DNA from: Wyeomyia smithii
Lineage: Eukaryota; Arthropoda; Insecta; Diptera; Culicidae
Length of the DNA stretch: 64,000 nucleotides
Assembly (NCBI RefSeq): GCF_029784165.1
Contig: NC_073695.1
Coordinates: 88,667,902 to 88,731,901, forward strand
Reading direction: 5' to 3'
The notes beneath the pieces were generated by a model. It had not been told where the DNA came from and ran no database searches. It worked only from the letters and a program-made list of their open reading frames with translations. This document shows, piece after piece, positions 11,495 through 24,436 of this stretch. Position 1 is the first letter of the stretch, and the number at the start of each line of letters is the position of its first letter. The position numbers were made by a program, and so were the translations under genes.

Positions 11495-11818
11495 CATGAC
11501 CTCCCTATCCCCTCCCCCCTAAGGCATTTGCGCAAACTAGACCTTCTACGGTTTACGAAGCCCTCTGAGATTCCGCAGCATGCATGTTCGCACGAAATTA
11601 ACGCTCTGCATGACATTGATTCTCCCGGGGGATCATAAGCGTTGGTCGATGAAGAAGGCCGACTGGTGAGCACTTGAAGTCTTCAAGCGTAGCATTTCGC
11701 GTTCAACTCTTGGAGGCAAATTGGAGAATTAAGTATGGTGCAGGGGCATGAACCACGAGGTATTCCAAGAATACCAACACTTGGATATCATCAAGCTAAT
11801 AAAATACGGCAGCCTACA

Positions 11819-12941
11819 CTGCCCCTGTTTACAAAGTTGACGTAAGTGCCAAAATGATCAAAAAGCACTTTTTCATTGATTCAGCTTCCTTTCCTTAAGA
11901 TACATACATCACAAACGAAAAGAAAACTATTTTGTTCTGAAACTTTTGAGAAATATTGGAAAAACGTTTTGACGTAACTGCCAATTGATTGCAAAACTGG
12001 CGTCACTCCATACAAGGTTCAATTGTCTATATTAAGTCGTTTTACTCGACTGTCTAATTACTGTCTGTTTGCCTAGGTTAAGTCATTTAATTCGACAAAT
12101 ATTCCATGGAAAGGGGAAAAGGGGGATTGAATTCTTGTATTGTATATTAATATTTTTACAAACATTCAGCCTCAGGAAGGTCTAAAGACACCGTGTCCTT
12201 TCCCCCTAGTGGATATTCGCATCAGATGAAATAATTAAAACGTGTGTGTACATTACGGTGGGTAAACTTAATCGATTTGCCAGAACGGTTTTATGGTTCT
12301 ATTTGGGGCCCCGAACAATCCTTTACTACCGGAAGTGGATTGATCGATAGTCCTAAGACATGCATATGTGATGCACCAATCAGAGGCACGAGTAATCCAT
12401 ATCCGGCAGGTTCAGAATTGTCTGGGGGCCTAAATTGAACCAAAAAAAAAACTTTGTCCTGGCTCTGTGCTGTCAAGTTTGCATTTTTCCATGAACGACT
12501 ACCCACCTTAGCGTAAATGTAAGTCTTTATGCATGTGTTTGTGTGTGTATGTGTGTGTTTGTTTGTGTGTTTGTACGTGTTTGTCTAATTGAAACTGCCG
12601 ATGGCCCACTGACGTTTGACCGAAACAAGATCGATAAAACTGAATCAACTGCGAGGCAGAGTAGGGAGTAGTCGAGTTTTTACGCCAAGCTATGCCAACA
12701 ATCTGCGAGAAAAATGCATGTTTATTCGCATAAACTGGCGTAGCGGTTTTTCTGGATCAATTACCACGGGCAGACTTGTTTAATCCATGGGGCCTCTAAT
12801 CAAACATCAATCTTCATAAAATTGACAGACTATTTCGTTGAAATTGTATCTCAATATAATTATTTGGGTTGAAATAACAAAAACGCGTTTTTCTCGCAAT
12901 GATGGTGTAGGTTGTTACGTCAACTATGTAAATAGGGGCAG
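11819..12941. mobile_element. 1,123-bp inverted-repeat element with CTGCCCC ends
   Basis: The left end reads CTGCCCCTGTTTACAAAGTT and the right end is the inverse of CTGCCCCTATTTACATAGTT, continuing with GACGTAA on both sides (about 27 bp TIR). TACA stands directly outside both ends (11815-11818 and 12942-12945), giving a 4-bp duplication or a TA with extra matches. The interior is non-coding. It includes a GT/TG-rich microsatellite at 12530-12590 and a weak inner inverted pair around 12250 and 12510. Confidence 0.7.
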
Positions 12942-12945
12942 TACA

Positions 12946-13524
12946 GTGGGTTGACTACTTGGCGCGAATGTCGGCGGAGCGACCAGCGAAGACAATATCT
13001 GACAGAGAGTGCGACAGAGGTCAGCGACTTTGTGGTAAAACCCGAACTCGTTAGATGTTTGGTATGGATGAGGGTGTTAGAGGCGATTAGAGAACTCAAG
13101 ATTGAGTGTTGTCGAGACGTACTCTGGATGCGTCAGTGGGTTTTTAGCGACCTGTCACCATACAAATAAGCTTGGTGTACCCTTCAATTTCTCTCCGTTT
13201 TTCAACGACAGTTCTACGCTCTTTACCATTTAACAATGCATCTAAATGTTGTTTCCAACGCATGGCTATAGGGTCTCATGGGTTTTTGGGTTTCCTTCTT
13301 TCTTGTAGCACATGGCAGGGATTGGGTTCCTGATTCTAATGACCTCTTAATAAAAACCTCTCGTATCGTGCCTGGAGAAGCATACCTTCGCTTCCGCAGG
13401 AGATCACTCGCAGTGCTTATGTTTCTTGCTTCAGTGAAGTTTCCTTTTCGGCTACTTTTGCCTCTCGAGTATCCCCCTCATCTGGAATGTCACACGATTT
13501 GCTGTCATCATTTTGCGAGTAGGG
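12946..13524. other. No recognisable gene
   Basis: This is a moderately GC-containing stretch with short open frames (for example plus strand 12951-13169 and 13278-13535) and no recognisable protein similarity. I see no repeat structure. Confidence 0.3.
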
Positions 13525-13825
13525 GCCGTTCCTAAACCACGTGGTCATGTTTTGATCACTTTTTATACCCCCCGTAACCCCCCGTGGTCTTTCGTGGTCT
13601 TTTGGTCAACCCCTCCCCACCCCCTTGCTACTTTAACTACGTGATCTTTTCATTTGTCATGTACCAAAAATTCACTTAAATTTTCACATCTTTATTATTA
13701 AACTTTCAGTACATTCTATATATCTAAAAAAAAAGCTTCATTCTTGACTGGGAACAATGGTGGCAATGGTGGCAACAATAAATTATAAGTCAGGGAAAAA
13801 GACCACGTGGTCATTTCGTCAATTC
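13525..13825. mobile_element. Diverged MITE of the CCACGTGG family
   Basis: The left end has GGGGCCGTTCCTAAACCACG followed by TGGTCATG. The right end has the inverse around GACCACGTGGTCATTT. The left flank of the core is rich in C-runs (cccccc), matching the G-runs of the copy at 7215-7380 in opposite orientation. The interior is AT-rich and non-coding. The right end is too diverged to place exactly. Confidence 0.5.
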
Positions 13826-14303
13826 ACTTGTGTACGTCGACCAGCCGAGCGCGAATCGCTCTTACCGCGAGATAGTGATCTGAGTTGACATTTAGACCTA
13901 GAACCTTCATGCGGGTTTGTCTTTGTCGGTGTGTATACACTGATCAGACTGAAATTGATGAATCTGTCCTTGATTCCCAACACGCAGAAACCCCACCTAC
14001 AGAGTGTTACGGTTAAAAATTGGTCAACTTCAATTTACCGTTTTATTTTTATCGTGTATCAAAACAAAACCTGAACACTTCTCATCATAAGGTGAAACTG
14101 TATACATACAATTTTGAGGTTAGATTGATTTTCACTTGACGATTTTGAGCGTAAAAATCTCAGCTCACACCTAATAAATAAGGCTCGAATTGCTATTTTA
14201 TCCATGCGCTAGTGGTGCAAACAATCGATCAAAGTTACACGTAGTACACGTAATTTTAATGCTTTTTGAGAAAATTACCTTGCAAAATTTAAGCACGGAG
14301 TTA

Positions 14304-15782
14304 AGGATGTGTGTATAGTATCATGCCTTATTATGTTTGATTTTGACATTTGCTCTACAGTTGTGGAACTGGCGTCCGAACTACTCGCATGCCAAGTTGG
14401 CAAAATTGTTGAATGTGGCCAAATCAACCGTCACTAACGTAATAAAGGCGTTGGAAGAACGGTAGTCGACTGCCAAAAAGTCAGGATCGGGGGAGAATCG
14501 AAATCCGAAGGTCGCAAAAACGACGAAAAGAGTGGCCAGCAATTCCAAGCGGAATCCCAATCTTTGCGTCCGAGATGTAGCAAGCAAGCGACTTCCAAAA
14601 AGATGCTGACTCCAAATCGTAACGATAAGCAAAACAAGTCGGCCAGACAACGATCACGAAAGCTGTACGTGAAAATGCTGACGAAGTTTGATGGCGTGAT
14701 ACAAGATGATGAAACTTGAGTCAAGGCAAACTTCAAACAGCTTCCTGAACAGAAATATTATACGGCAACTGGAAGAGAAAAGGTGGCAAAGATATTAAAA
14801 TACCTTAAGCAGTCGAAGTTTGCAAAGAAATATATCGTTGTAGTAATAAAGACGATTCCTCAAATAAATTTGATATTCGAACACTTTCTTTTGTATTGAA
14901 GAGTTATTTCCCTAACACGAACATCAGAAAGGAAGAGCAAATGGTTGCAAATATAATTTCTCTGGTAAAAATACGACATCGATTGAGCTCTTGAATTCAT
15001 TCCGGTTTCGAACATCGGCAAGGACAGTTGGTGGCAACAAGGAGCCCCATCAGCAATACGAACCAGTGGCAACAAGGAGCCCTTTCAGCAATACGAATAG
15101 GTGGCATCTAGGAATCCCCGGCAATATGGAGCATCCACAAATCGTCACGCCCGTCGATCGCAACAAGGAGAGATCGATGGAATCAAAAAGAAGGAGACAG
15201 AAAAAGATTACCCCATGCACGTGAGCAAATAACGGCCTGTCAGCATCTACCAAATATAAAACGATAACACCAAAGGATAAACAAATCACCGAAAATCACG
15301 ACAATCGTGGCAGGCCATCTGTTCCTGTGGTTTTAAGAGTAACATTTTAATCGTGAAAGGTACCGCCATACAAAAAATCTGATGTGAAGGAATGCCTGAG
15401 AAAACGTCAGTTGCCTTTCCTCAAGCATTTGCCGGATTAAGCATCTTGCCATTACGAAAAAAGCCATCAAAGGGCATGAACCATCATCAAACGCGAAAAA
15501 CGTGATCGTCAGCCTTTTGAGTATGAAAATGCCATTTAAATGCTACAGTGTATTCGACAAAGTTTTTGTAGATATTAAGGGGCATCTTTTGATGTAAATA
15601 AATTTTTGATTAGTTCACCTTAAAGTGAGATACAAATTTTATTTTTTATTGACTTATCAAATCTAAACGAAGTATTCAGCAAAGTTGTAGACAATCTTAT
15701 GAAGACACACTTTACTGAAGACACTTTGGTTCTATCTCTTGAAAATCGATCACATACAGGTAGTTTTATACGCAGACATCCT
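14304..15782 (+). mobile_element. Decayed Tc1/mariner (DD37E-like) transposon
   Basis: The ends are AGGATGTGTGTATAG on the left and the inverse of AGGATGTCTGCGTATA on the right. Each is bordered by TA (14302-14303 and 15783-15784), as expected for Tc1/mariner. Between them lies a broken transposase reading on the plus strand. The element is about 1.48 kb, in the range of full-length Tc1/mariner elements, but about 0.5 kb in the middle (about 14860-15360) does not read as transposase and may be a secondary insertion or heavy decay. Its 3' portion (about 15490-15640) recurs inverted at 17222-17375. Confidence 0.75.
14362..15468 (+). pseudogene. Tc1/mariner DD37E-like transposase remnant
   Basis: The product would be a cut-and-paste transposase. 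Blocks readable on the plus strand are, in order: a helix-turn-helix (AKLAKLLNVAKSTVTNVIKA), the stretch from KKSGSGENRNPK to KRNPNLCVRDVASK, then RSRKLYVKMLTKFDG with QDDET (containing the first catalytic Asp) followed by VKANFKQLPEQKYYTATG and KFAKKY. After a gap, SDVKECLRKRQLPFLKH and ASCHY appear near 15380-15460, the region expected around the second catalytic Asp. Stops fall at 14464, in the QDDET block and before ASCHY, and frames shift. This block order is what I know of the mosquito DD37E (ITmD37E) group; assignment is by recognition only. Confidence 0.7.
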
Positions 15783-16023
15783 TAAAGTTTCTAAAAATAT
15801 CAAATAACTTTTTCTGAAGTGATTTTGGAGGCCTACTATGTTCTAGACATTTTTTCATATTTAAAAAATACAACATTCTGCCGAACATACTTTGGGAAAA
15901 TTTTCAACTTTTTCATAGGGTATGTCCTAAATGTCAGATAGATAGATAGATCATACATATAGATAAATCATACAGCCCTAGGGGTTGTATGAAATGGTGA
16001 CGTAGGACTAAATGTAGATATTA
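15783..16023. other. Short AT-rich gap
   Basis: No gene is visible. A small GATA repeat (gatagatagatagatc) lies near 15938-15953. Confidence 0.4.
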
Positions 16024-16323
16024 CACTAAGGTCGCTTTTTACGCGGGTTTTTTACGCGGAAAACGGAATTTCGCGGTTTTTTACGCGGTTATTTTCACAC
16101 GGATTCCGGAATTCACGCGGTTTTTTTACGCGGATCCCGGAATTTACGCGGTATTTTTTTTTGCGCGGATTTCGGTTTTCCTTCACTCGGAATGCAGAAT
16201 TGACGCAGGGTTTTTTTACGCGGATTCCAGAATTTACGCGGTTTTTTACACGGACTCCGGAATTCACGCGGTTTTTCTACGCGGATTACGGAATTCACGC
16301 GGTTTTTTTTTACGCGGCACGTG
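16024..16323. repeat. ACGCGG tandem-repeat element, copy 1
   Basis: The left end reads CACTAAGGTCGCTTTTTACG and is preceded by TA. Inside, a unit of about 31-34 bp is repeated some eight times: TTTACGCGGATTCCGGAATT followed by CACGCGG, with variable T-runs. The right end stops at ACGCGGCACGTG without a mirrored end, so this copy looks truncated there. The open frames across it are artefacts of the repeat. A complete inverted copy is at 43526-43745. Confidence 0.8.
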
Positions 16324-16529
16324 TATATGCTGCGATAAACTGTTCATAGACAACACTACCGTTTATATTTGATGGTCGTTATTGTAAAACTAACGATGCA
16401 TAAATACTTGAAAATTTTACCCTAGTAGTAGTTGTGAAAATTCTTATAACTCTTATCTTCAAGCATCTATAGTTCTGTAAAAAACCGATTCCATAATCTT
16501 CAGTATGAAATTCGTGCTATAGAACGCTG

Positions 16530-16770
16530 ATGATCGCACCACCACCGGTAGTATTGAATATTTTGTTGGCCGCGCATAAAATTTGCTCACCGCTGTGCCC
16601 TCCAGTAGCTGTGCCAGCAAAATATCCTGCAGCGTACGATAGTAACTGTTGCTGCCGTATGCAAAAGTAAGGTAACATGCTCCGCACTGCCTGGAAGTTG
16701 ACTCGTATGCAGCTCTCGTTTCTTAATGTCGCGTACCTCTAACAGCTATACTCCATTCGCTGTTGTGTGA
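16530..16770 (-). pseudogene. Possible histone H2A-type pseudogene fragment
   Basis: Read from 16770 down, in shifting frames, short blocks resemble histone H2A (H2A.V type) in the right order. One recalls the RAGLQFPVGRI region (VNFQAV, near 16700). One recalls the YSAAILEYLTAEVLELAG helix (YYRTLQDILLAQLLEG, near 16660-16610). One recalls the GDEELDSLIKATIAGGGVI region (GEQILCAANKIF then TTGGGAII, near 16590-16530). Frameshifts and missing segments mean it cannot encode a histone. The region is less AT-rich than its flanks. Similarity is weak and judged by eye; a chance match is possible. Confidence 0.3.
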
Positions 16771-17221
16771 CAAACTAGACTGAAGCTGAATTTCTACACG
16801 CAGTCTTTTGTATCGAGTTCAAAGTAGATTTTTGCCATTGAGGCGTGGCCACACAGCTTAGAGAAAAACAAACAAACCAAAACACTTTTTTGAGTCAAAA
16901 TATGTAGGCAGTGCAATTTATTTCGTCCATGTTATTGTTATCTGTGCTCGGGAAGCAAGCCAATAACGAGGGAAATGTATGGGCAAGCTTGACCTTGGAA
17001 CGTTTCACCTTTTTCCATCATTAAGCAGTAAAGCAACAATGTTGAACATTATATCAAAAAATTGTTACACATTTTATCCATCCACCGACATATAAATGGC
17101 TAAGATGCATTAAGTCGTTCGCTTGCTATAATCGTTTGAAATCTGACGCAACATTTGCTAGTTTCATTTTCAATTTCCTAAAGTGTAATCTAGTATAGAA
17201 AACAAAGACGTTGTCCTACGT

Positions 17222-17375
17222 CAGAATTTTTATCCTACTTTTAGGTGAATTAATCAAAAATTTATTGACATCAAAAGATGCCCCTCAAGATCTACAAAAA
17301 CTTTGTCGAATACACAATAGCATTTAAATGGCATTTTTATACTCAAAAGGCTGACGATCACGTTTTTCGCGTTTT
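17222..17375 (-). mobile_element. Inverted fragment of the DD37E mariner 3' region
   Basis: This stretch is the inverse of about 15490-15640, inside the mariner element. Shared strings include 'catcaaaagatgcccct', 'acaaaaactttgtcgaata' and 'caaaaggctgacgatcacg'. It is either a second truncated insertion in the opposite orientation or an inversion product. It abuts the SINE at 17380. Confidence 0.75.
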
Positions 17376-17379
17376 AAAC

Positions 17380-17522
17380 CACTGTGCACCATGCCCTAGT
17401 GCTGAGTCAAGAAAATTTCCAACTTGAAAAGATCCCGGACTTGATCGGGAATCGAACCCGATATCTTAACCGTGTGAGAGAGCTAGCCGTTCGATATCGC
17501 TAACCACAGAACCACAAAGCCC
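17380..17522 (-). mobile_element. tRNA-derived SINE, family B, truncated copy
   Basis: On the minus strand the head has GTGGTTCTGTGGTTAGCGAT (box A region) and GGGTTCGATTCCC (box B). A body containing GGAAATTTTCTTGACTCAGC follows. It matches the complete plus-strand copy at 45092-45358 but stops after about 140 bp, where it meets the mariner fragment. It is not a working tRNA gene, because the cloverleaf arms do not pair. Confidence 0.75.
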
Positions 17523-18383
17523 ACGTGAAGTAGAATTCACACATACTTTTAACGAAAGTGCAATTAAGTATGATACCATTCAGTTTATTTTGGTAGGTGA
17601 AATGAAGAGATGCTTTTCCAGTTCTGTTTCTATCATTTCTACTGACGAAGAAAAACAATTAATTAGGAAAACGAAAATAAATCTGCTAATAAAAGAGCAA
17701 AGGTGGCAGTTTTTACACTCAAATGTAATCCTAGTTCGGTTTGAATTTTCTTAAATTTTCTTGATGATAATAATGAGATGAACAGTAGGTAAGTAAAAAT
17801 AATAATAAGGAAATTCGATTGCTTCTTAATACAGTAGGGGAACAATTCAGAACGAAACGATTGCTTGAACTGTCGAAAACTGAAAAAATACTTTAATATG
17901 TTTATACATTACGTTTCAGACTGATTATACTCAATCTTGTTAGCGGACGTGTCCAACAATTGTTCAACTGAATCAATTTATATGAATATGAAAATGATAT
18001 TCCTCACAGTAATGTACTGCTTTTCAATAGCAAATGTAAGCTGACATGCGCACCAGAAAAACGAAAAATTCTAAATTTCGAGTCACCTAACCAAAGAAGC
18101 ATTCGACCATTCGAATCGATTGGAATGGAAATAGAGGCAAATTTTTAATATTTCGACATGAATTTGATCCGAACGAAAACATAAGTAAACCAAAATATAC
18201 ATGTAAAATCTAATTGTTTCCGACTCCTAATGTCGAGATGTCACACTAGAAACGTTAATGGTTATCCAACAAAAATGCTTTGTACATAGAAACCTTTGAT
18301 TTTAGACTAACTCTATAATAATCTCACATGAAATTAAATCGATATATTTGCTGTTTCTAAATAAACAAAGTATATAACGTATA
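17523..18383. other. Gene-free stretch 3' of NOG1
   Basis: AT-rich sequence with no ORF of note. It contains the 3' untranslated region of the NOG1 gene (transcribed leftwards). I could not fix the polyadenylation site. Confidence 0.4.
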
Positions 18384-20563
18384 TTAACGGCGATCTGTTT
18401 TTCCTGCTCCTCGTTTGCCAGCGAACAAATGTTTCGGCATCAAGTCCGGTATGTGACGATCGGCTTCTCCCTTACGTGAAAGTTTGGTCACCTTCTTAGC
18501 GATGTCGTGTTTAGCCATAATCTTGGCCTTCTTTTTCAACTGTTACGCAAAAAGGAAAATCGACATTAACACAGTGAAAATTACAAAAATTGACTAGAAC
18601 CCTTACCATAACACTCTTAATACCCAACTCATGTCCTGGCGTTTTCCGTTTGATAGGTAGACCGGTAGCCTTAACGATGGCCGTCGATTCGTGATCTTTC
18701 TTCGGAGTTTTCGGCCCACCAACAGCTGGCACCATACTGCGACGCAGGCTCATTTGGTTCTTGGTGAAGTTGGCGTCTTGAGTTCCCGTCATATCAACAC
18801 CTAGATTCTCCATCGTTTTACGCAGGTTATCCACTTTTCGATCACGCACACTGGCCTGTTTGTGTCGGGGCATAACGGGGCGACCACTCTTTTGCTGCAA
18901 CTTACGGGAATCTTTAAGAAGGAACCGTTTAAGCCTGATTTGTTTAGCCATTTCACGAATTTCCAGCAAGGTTTCGTCGAGGTTGAGAGGCGGTGGATCA
19001 TAGAAACCGGATTCCAAGCGAAGTCCTTCTTCACGCTCAAGTTCTTCTAGTTTTTCGAAAATATCTGCATCGATATAATCTGCAATGTTAACACCATTCA
19101 TGAATTCTGGGATGATATCGTGCCGCTCCTCCTCTGGAATATCTGTGTAATTTTTCTTAAGATCAAGCGTGTACTCATCGCCCATTTCCTGTTCAATTTC
19201 CTTCTCCAGCTTTCGTTGGCGGCGGGCAATTTTTTCCGCATTCGCAGCCCGAGTGGCCAACACGGACGCTGGTATGCACGGTGGTCGTTCTTTTTCATCT
19301 CGTTTTTCTGGAATCGCAACGTGCAGCCTATTTAAAACGCCTTCAATTTTCTTAGCCTTCAGTTTCTGATCCACTCTGTAGCCTAGCAGACGCTCACATG
19401 CTTCGGTTTTGACTTCCATCACGCCTTTCTCTGTAACGGTGGACATCTGCAAAATAGGAATTTCTTCCGTCTCGTCAGCTAATTCCTCAATGATCTTTCT
19501 CTTCTCCGAATCCAACTCGTCCAGTGTTAGAATGTCGGTTTTGTTTAGAACCAACAACAGTGGTTTGTTTACAAACAGGGGCTTAATGCTATCAAACAGT
19601 TTGGCCTGTTCTTCAATCGAGTGCCCGCACTGCTCGGACACATCCATAAAGTACAGAATACAGGCCCTCAAATGAGCCATGGCCGTAATTGCCTGCATTT
19701 CGATAACGTTTCGCTCCTCCAGCGGGTGATCCAGAATTCCAGGTGTATCAATTACCTGCCATCTGAGGTACTTGTAATCCATGTGACCAACGTACAAACT
19801 CTTTGTGGTAAATGCGTACGGTTGCACTTCTACGTCAGCTCGGGTAACTTTGTTGATAAAGCTAGACTTGCCAACGTTAGGAAAACCACAAATGATAATA
19901 GTGCGCGTGTAAGGATCAATGGAGGGAAGACGTGATAAATGCTGTCGAACTTGCTCCAGGTAGGTTAAATTCGACGCCTGACGCTTCATTATAGTTGCCA
20001 TCCGGCCAAGGGCAGCTTTTTTAAGCTGTTTACACCGGTACAGTGAGTCACCGAACTTAAGCAACCGCACGTAATCTTTCGCCACACTGGAAAAATCATC
20101 TATTACTATTTAAGTGCTTTAAACTTAAATTAGAAACTCACGTATCGATTAGATGACGGGCTGTATTTAGCTGTCCCAGTGCCAACTTGTAGTGGTCTTT
20201 ATCGTACAGCACATTCATCAAATCAGCGTAGAACGGATGGACATCATCCAATTTTGGGAAATCCTGAATTATCTGAGACAAACGGTCGTGGAAGTTCTGC
20301 TGGGTATATTTTACCTTTCTCATATAAAACGCACGAATGCGGCTGATTTTGTAATGTTTGTGAACCACAGTCGGCGTTTTCCGCTGTGTTTTAGAAAGCA
20401 TAATATCGATGAAGGCCTAAAACAAGACATTGCGATTAATAAACAATGAACGAGCGGAGGTTAGTTGATTGGAAGCGTAATTTAACAAAAAGAACAAGAA
20501 TATATTATGACTTACCTTTGCTGGCGGCACCACCATAATTTTCTTAAAATTGTACAAACTCAT
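18384..20563 (-). CDS. Non1: Nucleolar GTP-binding protein 1 (NOG1/GTPBP4), four exons
   Basis: A GTPase of the Obg/NOG1 class that joins pre-60S particles in the nucleolus and is needed for large-subunit maturation. Exons on the minus strand are 20563-20516, 20416-20142, 20086-18607 and 18539-18384, all with GT-AG introns (99, 55 and 67 bp). They give 652 codons plus TAA, close to the usual 630-650 aa. The start MSLYNFKKIMVVPPAK matches the conserved N-terminus. Residues 17-170 form the NOG1 helical domain (LSKTQRKTP, YMRKVKYTQQN). The G domain has G1 GFPNVGKS at 175-182, AFTTKS (G2) near 199-204, G3 DTPG at 221-224 and G4 NKTD at 289-292. The C-terminus is the conserved basic tail with KGEADRH and PKHLFAGKR. 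All catalytic motifs are intact, so it is very likely functional and single-copy. Confidence 0.97.
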
Positions 20564-20881
20564 TTTGGCTGAAAATGTGCGGTTTTCCAATTGAAAATTA
20601 GAAAAATCCGCAATAGAAACCAACAGCACCAACTAAACACGAGGTTTATGTGCTGCGAAAAGAACGAAATTTGACGTTCCGAAGGAAAATCAACAAAACA
20701 CATGGCCGATTGTCAACTTCACTTCAATTAACAGCGCTGCAATCCTAAACCGTCGGCTTGATATTGGCGAAACTCATACCGTTTGTTACATAGTTAGCGC
20801 TGCAGTAGAATTGCATTTGCAGTTCTCCAAGCAAGATCTCACGAACATTAGCACCATTGCAATCTAAGGTAGTGTGCGCAG
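20564..20881. other. NOG1 5' flank
   Basis: This is the presumed 5' untranslated region and promoter of the leftward NOG1 gene. No TATA box is evident. From about 20810 a string (gcagttctccaagc...ctcacgaaca) resembles 21955-21995, the first sign of the repeat cluster that follows. Confidence 0.35.
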
Positions 20882-21034
20882 AATACTCGACTACTTTGTG
20901 ATAAGGTCGTTTGTCTAAACGTAAACAAAACGCGTGAGAGTTATATCCCTTGTACTTCACAAGCACAAATCATCTCTCACTCGTTTTGTTCACGTTTAGA
21001 AATACGACCTTATCATAAATGCGTCGAGAATTCA
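20882..21034. mobile_element. About 150-bp hairpin MITE
   Basis: Left arm 20882-20940 and right arm 20974-21034 are inverted copies. They share GATAAGGTCGT, CTAAACGT, AACAAAACG and GTGAGAG with few mismatches. The loop is about 33 bp. It can fold almost end to end and codes for nothing. Confidence 0.75.
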
Positions 21035-21068
21035 TCTCTGTTTATTTATTTTTTGTTCGAGATTCTTA

Positions 21069-21865
21069 CACTCTAAAAAATAGGCACGTAAAATCCACCT
21101 GAAAAATCACGTAAGTGACTAAGCTTCAGAAAATCTACCATTTTACGGACATTAGTAACTTTGACCTAAATTTCACGTACGATTCACTGTCAATTCACGT
21201 AAATCGATCAAATTATAATGTAAATAGTTTAAGCGCGTTGGTATTTGTGTGTTTTGACTTTGTTAGTGTTAGTGCGACTGTGGTGTGACGTTCCCGACAG
21301 CGGAATTTATGTGAATTTTTAGTATGCAAAAAAAGTCAATATGGCGTCCAAAGATCTCCTAAGCTGCTTCAGCTAATTCTATGTTGGAAAACATGCAATG
21401 TAAGTAGCCAGAATAATATTTAGAATAACAGAAGAAACATATAAATTTTTAAAATTTTCAGTTGGTGAATTCTTTCTGGACGATTTGAATCGTCAACGGT
21501 CATTTCCGAGTGGAACACCTCCTGCCGGTTGAACGGTCGACATTCAATTTTTATTTTTTATATTCGCTATCTAGTCTATTTACTTAAAATTCACGTAGAT
21601 TCCATCTGAATAACACGTAAAAAGTACGTGAAAATCATGTGGGGTTTATGCGTTCTGTTTATGGTTTCACCTAAACATCACGTAAAAAGATACGTGAAAA
21701 TCAGGTTAGAATTACCTGTCCAACACGCAGACGATTGACACTGATGTTGACACTAACACACTAACACATGAACGGCTTTCGAGAAATCGGCAAAAGTTAC
21801 GTGAAAAGGTGGATGAGAATCAGTCACTTTTCCCGGTAAATTTTACGTGCATTTTTTTCAGAGTG
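21069..21865. mobile_element. 797-bp TA-flanked element rich in CACGTAAA motifs, copy 1
   Basis: The ends read CACTCTAAAAAATAGGCACG and the inverse of CACTCTGAAAAAAATGCACG, then GTAAAAT on both sides. TA lies outside each end (21067-21068 and 21866-21867). The interior is crowded with TTTCACGTA/TACGTGAAA-type strings in both orientations, at least ten by eye. There is no transposase. The TA duplication and CACTC ends suggest a non-autonomous Tc1/mariner relative. Confidence 0.8.
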
Positions 21866-21947
21866 TACAGCTAACAGAAAATTCTTATGGCCAACGAAGA
21901 AAACTATCTCATTACCACCAATGCATCACACCAATGTAGAATCAAAT

Positions 21948-21969
21948 GGAGAACTCTATAGAGTTCTCC
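21948..21969. repeat. 22-bp perfect palindrome
   Basis: GGAGAACTCTA is followed directly by its exact inverse, with no spacer. The right half continues into 'gttctccaagcgaaaacacacgaaca', which resembles 20810-20850. It lies between the two 798-bp elements. Confidence 0.8.
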
Positions 21970-22222
21970 AAGCGAAAACACACGAACACTACGACACAGT
22001 CCGCTTTACACTGTATATTGACATTTGCGAGAGTGTGAATCAAACTCGGTAGTTTTTTATTCTTTCTTCTAGATGACAGTTCTCACAGGTGACAAAAAAG
22101 TCTTACAGCTAACAAAGAAAAATCGAATACATAGCACTAATACGATCGCGCCTGGAGAACTTGGCTATTTAACGCAAAACTAAAAACGACCGTGCGACTT
22201 CTGCATTTGAACTTTAGAACTA

Positions 22223-23021
22223 CACTCAAAATATTTTTCACGTTATAATTACCGGAAAAGTTATGTGAATATTTTCCACTGTCATTGTTATGTAGATTTT
22301 ACGTGATTGTCATTTGAGTTCTTCATGAACTGGTGATATGATTTATCCTGTGAATCTTATCCAGTAGACATATGCATTTCATGTGAGTTTCACGTAGAAT
22401 TTAACTACCGGTAAAGTGAAAAGCACTTGATTGTCTGATAGGTTCTACGTTTTATACAACTTATAATTTCCAATTGTAATTTCTCAAATTCTTGAGGGAT
22501 TAGGAATAGTTTTCAGAAATTATCCAAATATATTGCTTGATGAGTCGCACGGGCATGCAACATGCAAAATCACCAATTCGTAAATGAGTTCAACGACATT
22601 CAAAATGGAAAAATTATATTGCGACATTCGCTGGCGATAATCTGTTAGCTGCAACTGTTTATGTTCAGGAAATTCCTCGCAATTTGAGCTGAATCTGTGT
22701 GAAATCTCGATGCCGCATTCTTATGGTTTTTTTTAAAGCTCACTTATTGGGAAATCATCGAGGAATTCCTTTCATGTTCAAAGACAATATCATACAACAG
22801 CTTCACCATTTTGATTTCTGTGTACTTTCGCACGGAGAGTTCACGCGATACTTCATTCTGTTTGACGTTGCCAAGTTGACGTAGATGCTACCTGTTGAAA
22901 CATAGTATGCATGTGATTTTCACGTAGATGTTATGTTTGTCATATAAACCATGTAAAATGACAGAAAATGAATAAGTACAGGAAATTTCACGTAACAATA
23001 ACGTGAAAAATATTTTGAGTG
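22223..23021. mobile_element. 799-bp TA-flanked element rich in CACGTAAA motifs, copy 2
   Basis: The ends read CACTCAAAATATTTTTCACG followed by TTAT, and the exact inverse on the right. TA lies outside each end (22221-22222 and 23022-23023). Length, CACTC termini, TA duplication and repeated internal TTCACGTAGA/ACGTGAAT strings all match the element at 21069-21865, though the interior sequence is largely different. The right half is open for 61 codons (22699-22884), which I consider chance. Confidence 0.8.

Positions 23022-24436
<1,415 letters not shown>

Noticed and set aside
16052..16349. Repetitive Arg/Phe-rich open frames (also 43489-43803)
   Set aside because: They arise from the ACGCGG tandem unit lacking stops in some frames; there is no gene context.
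18540..18606. Read-through of the last NOG1 intron giving a different C-terminus
   Set aside because: Splicing restores the highly conserved KGEADRH...KHLFAGKR tail, and the GT and AG borders are clear, so the read-through frame is not the product.
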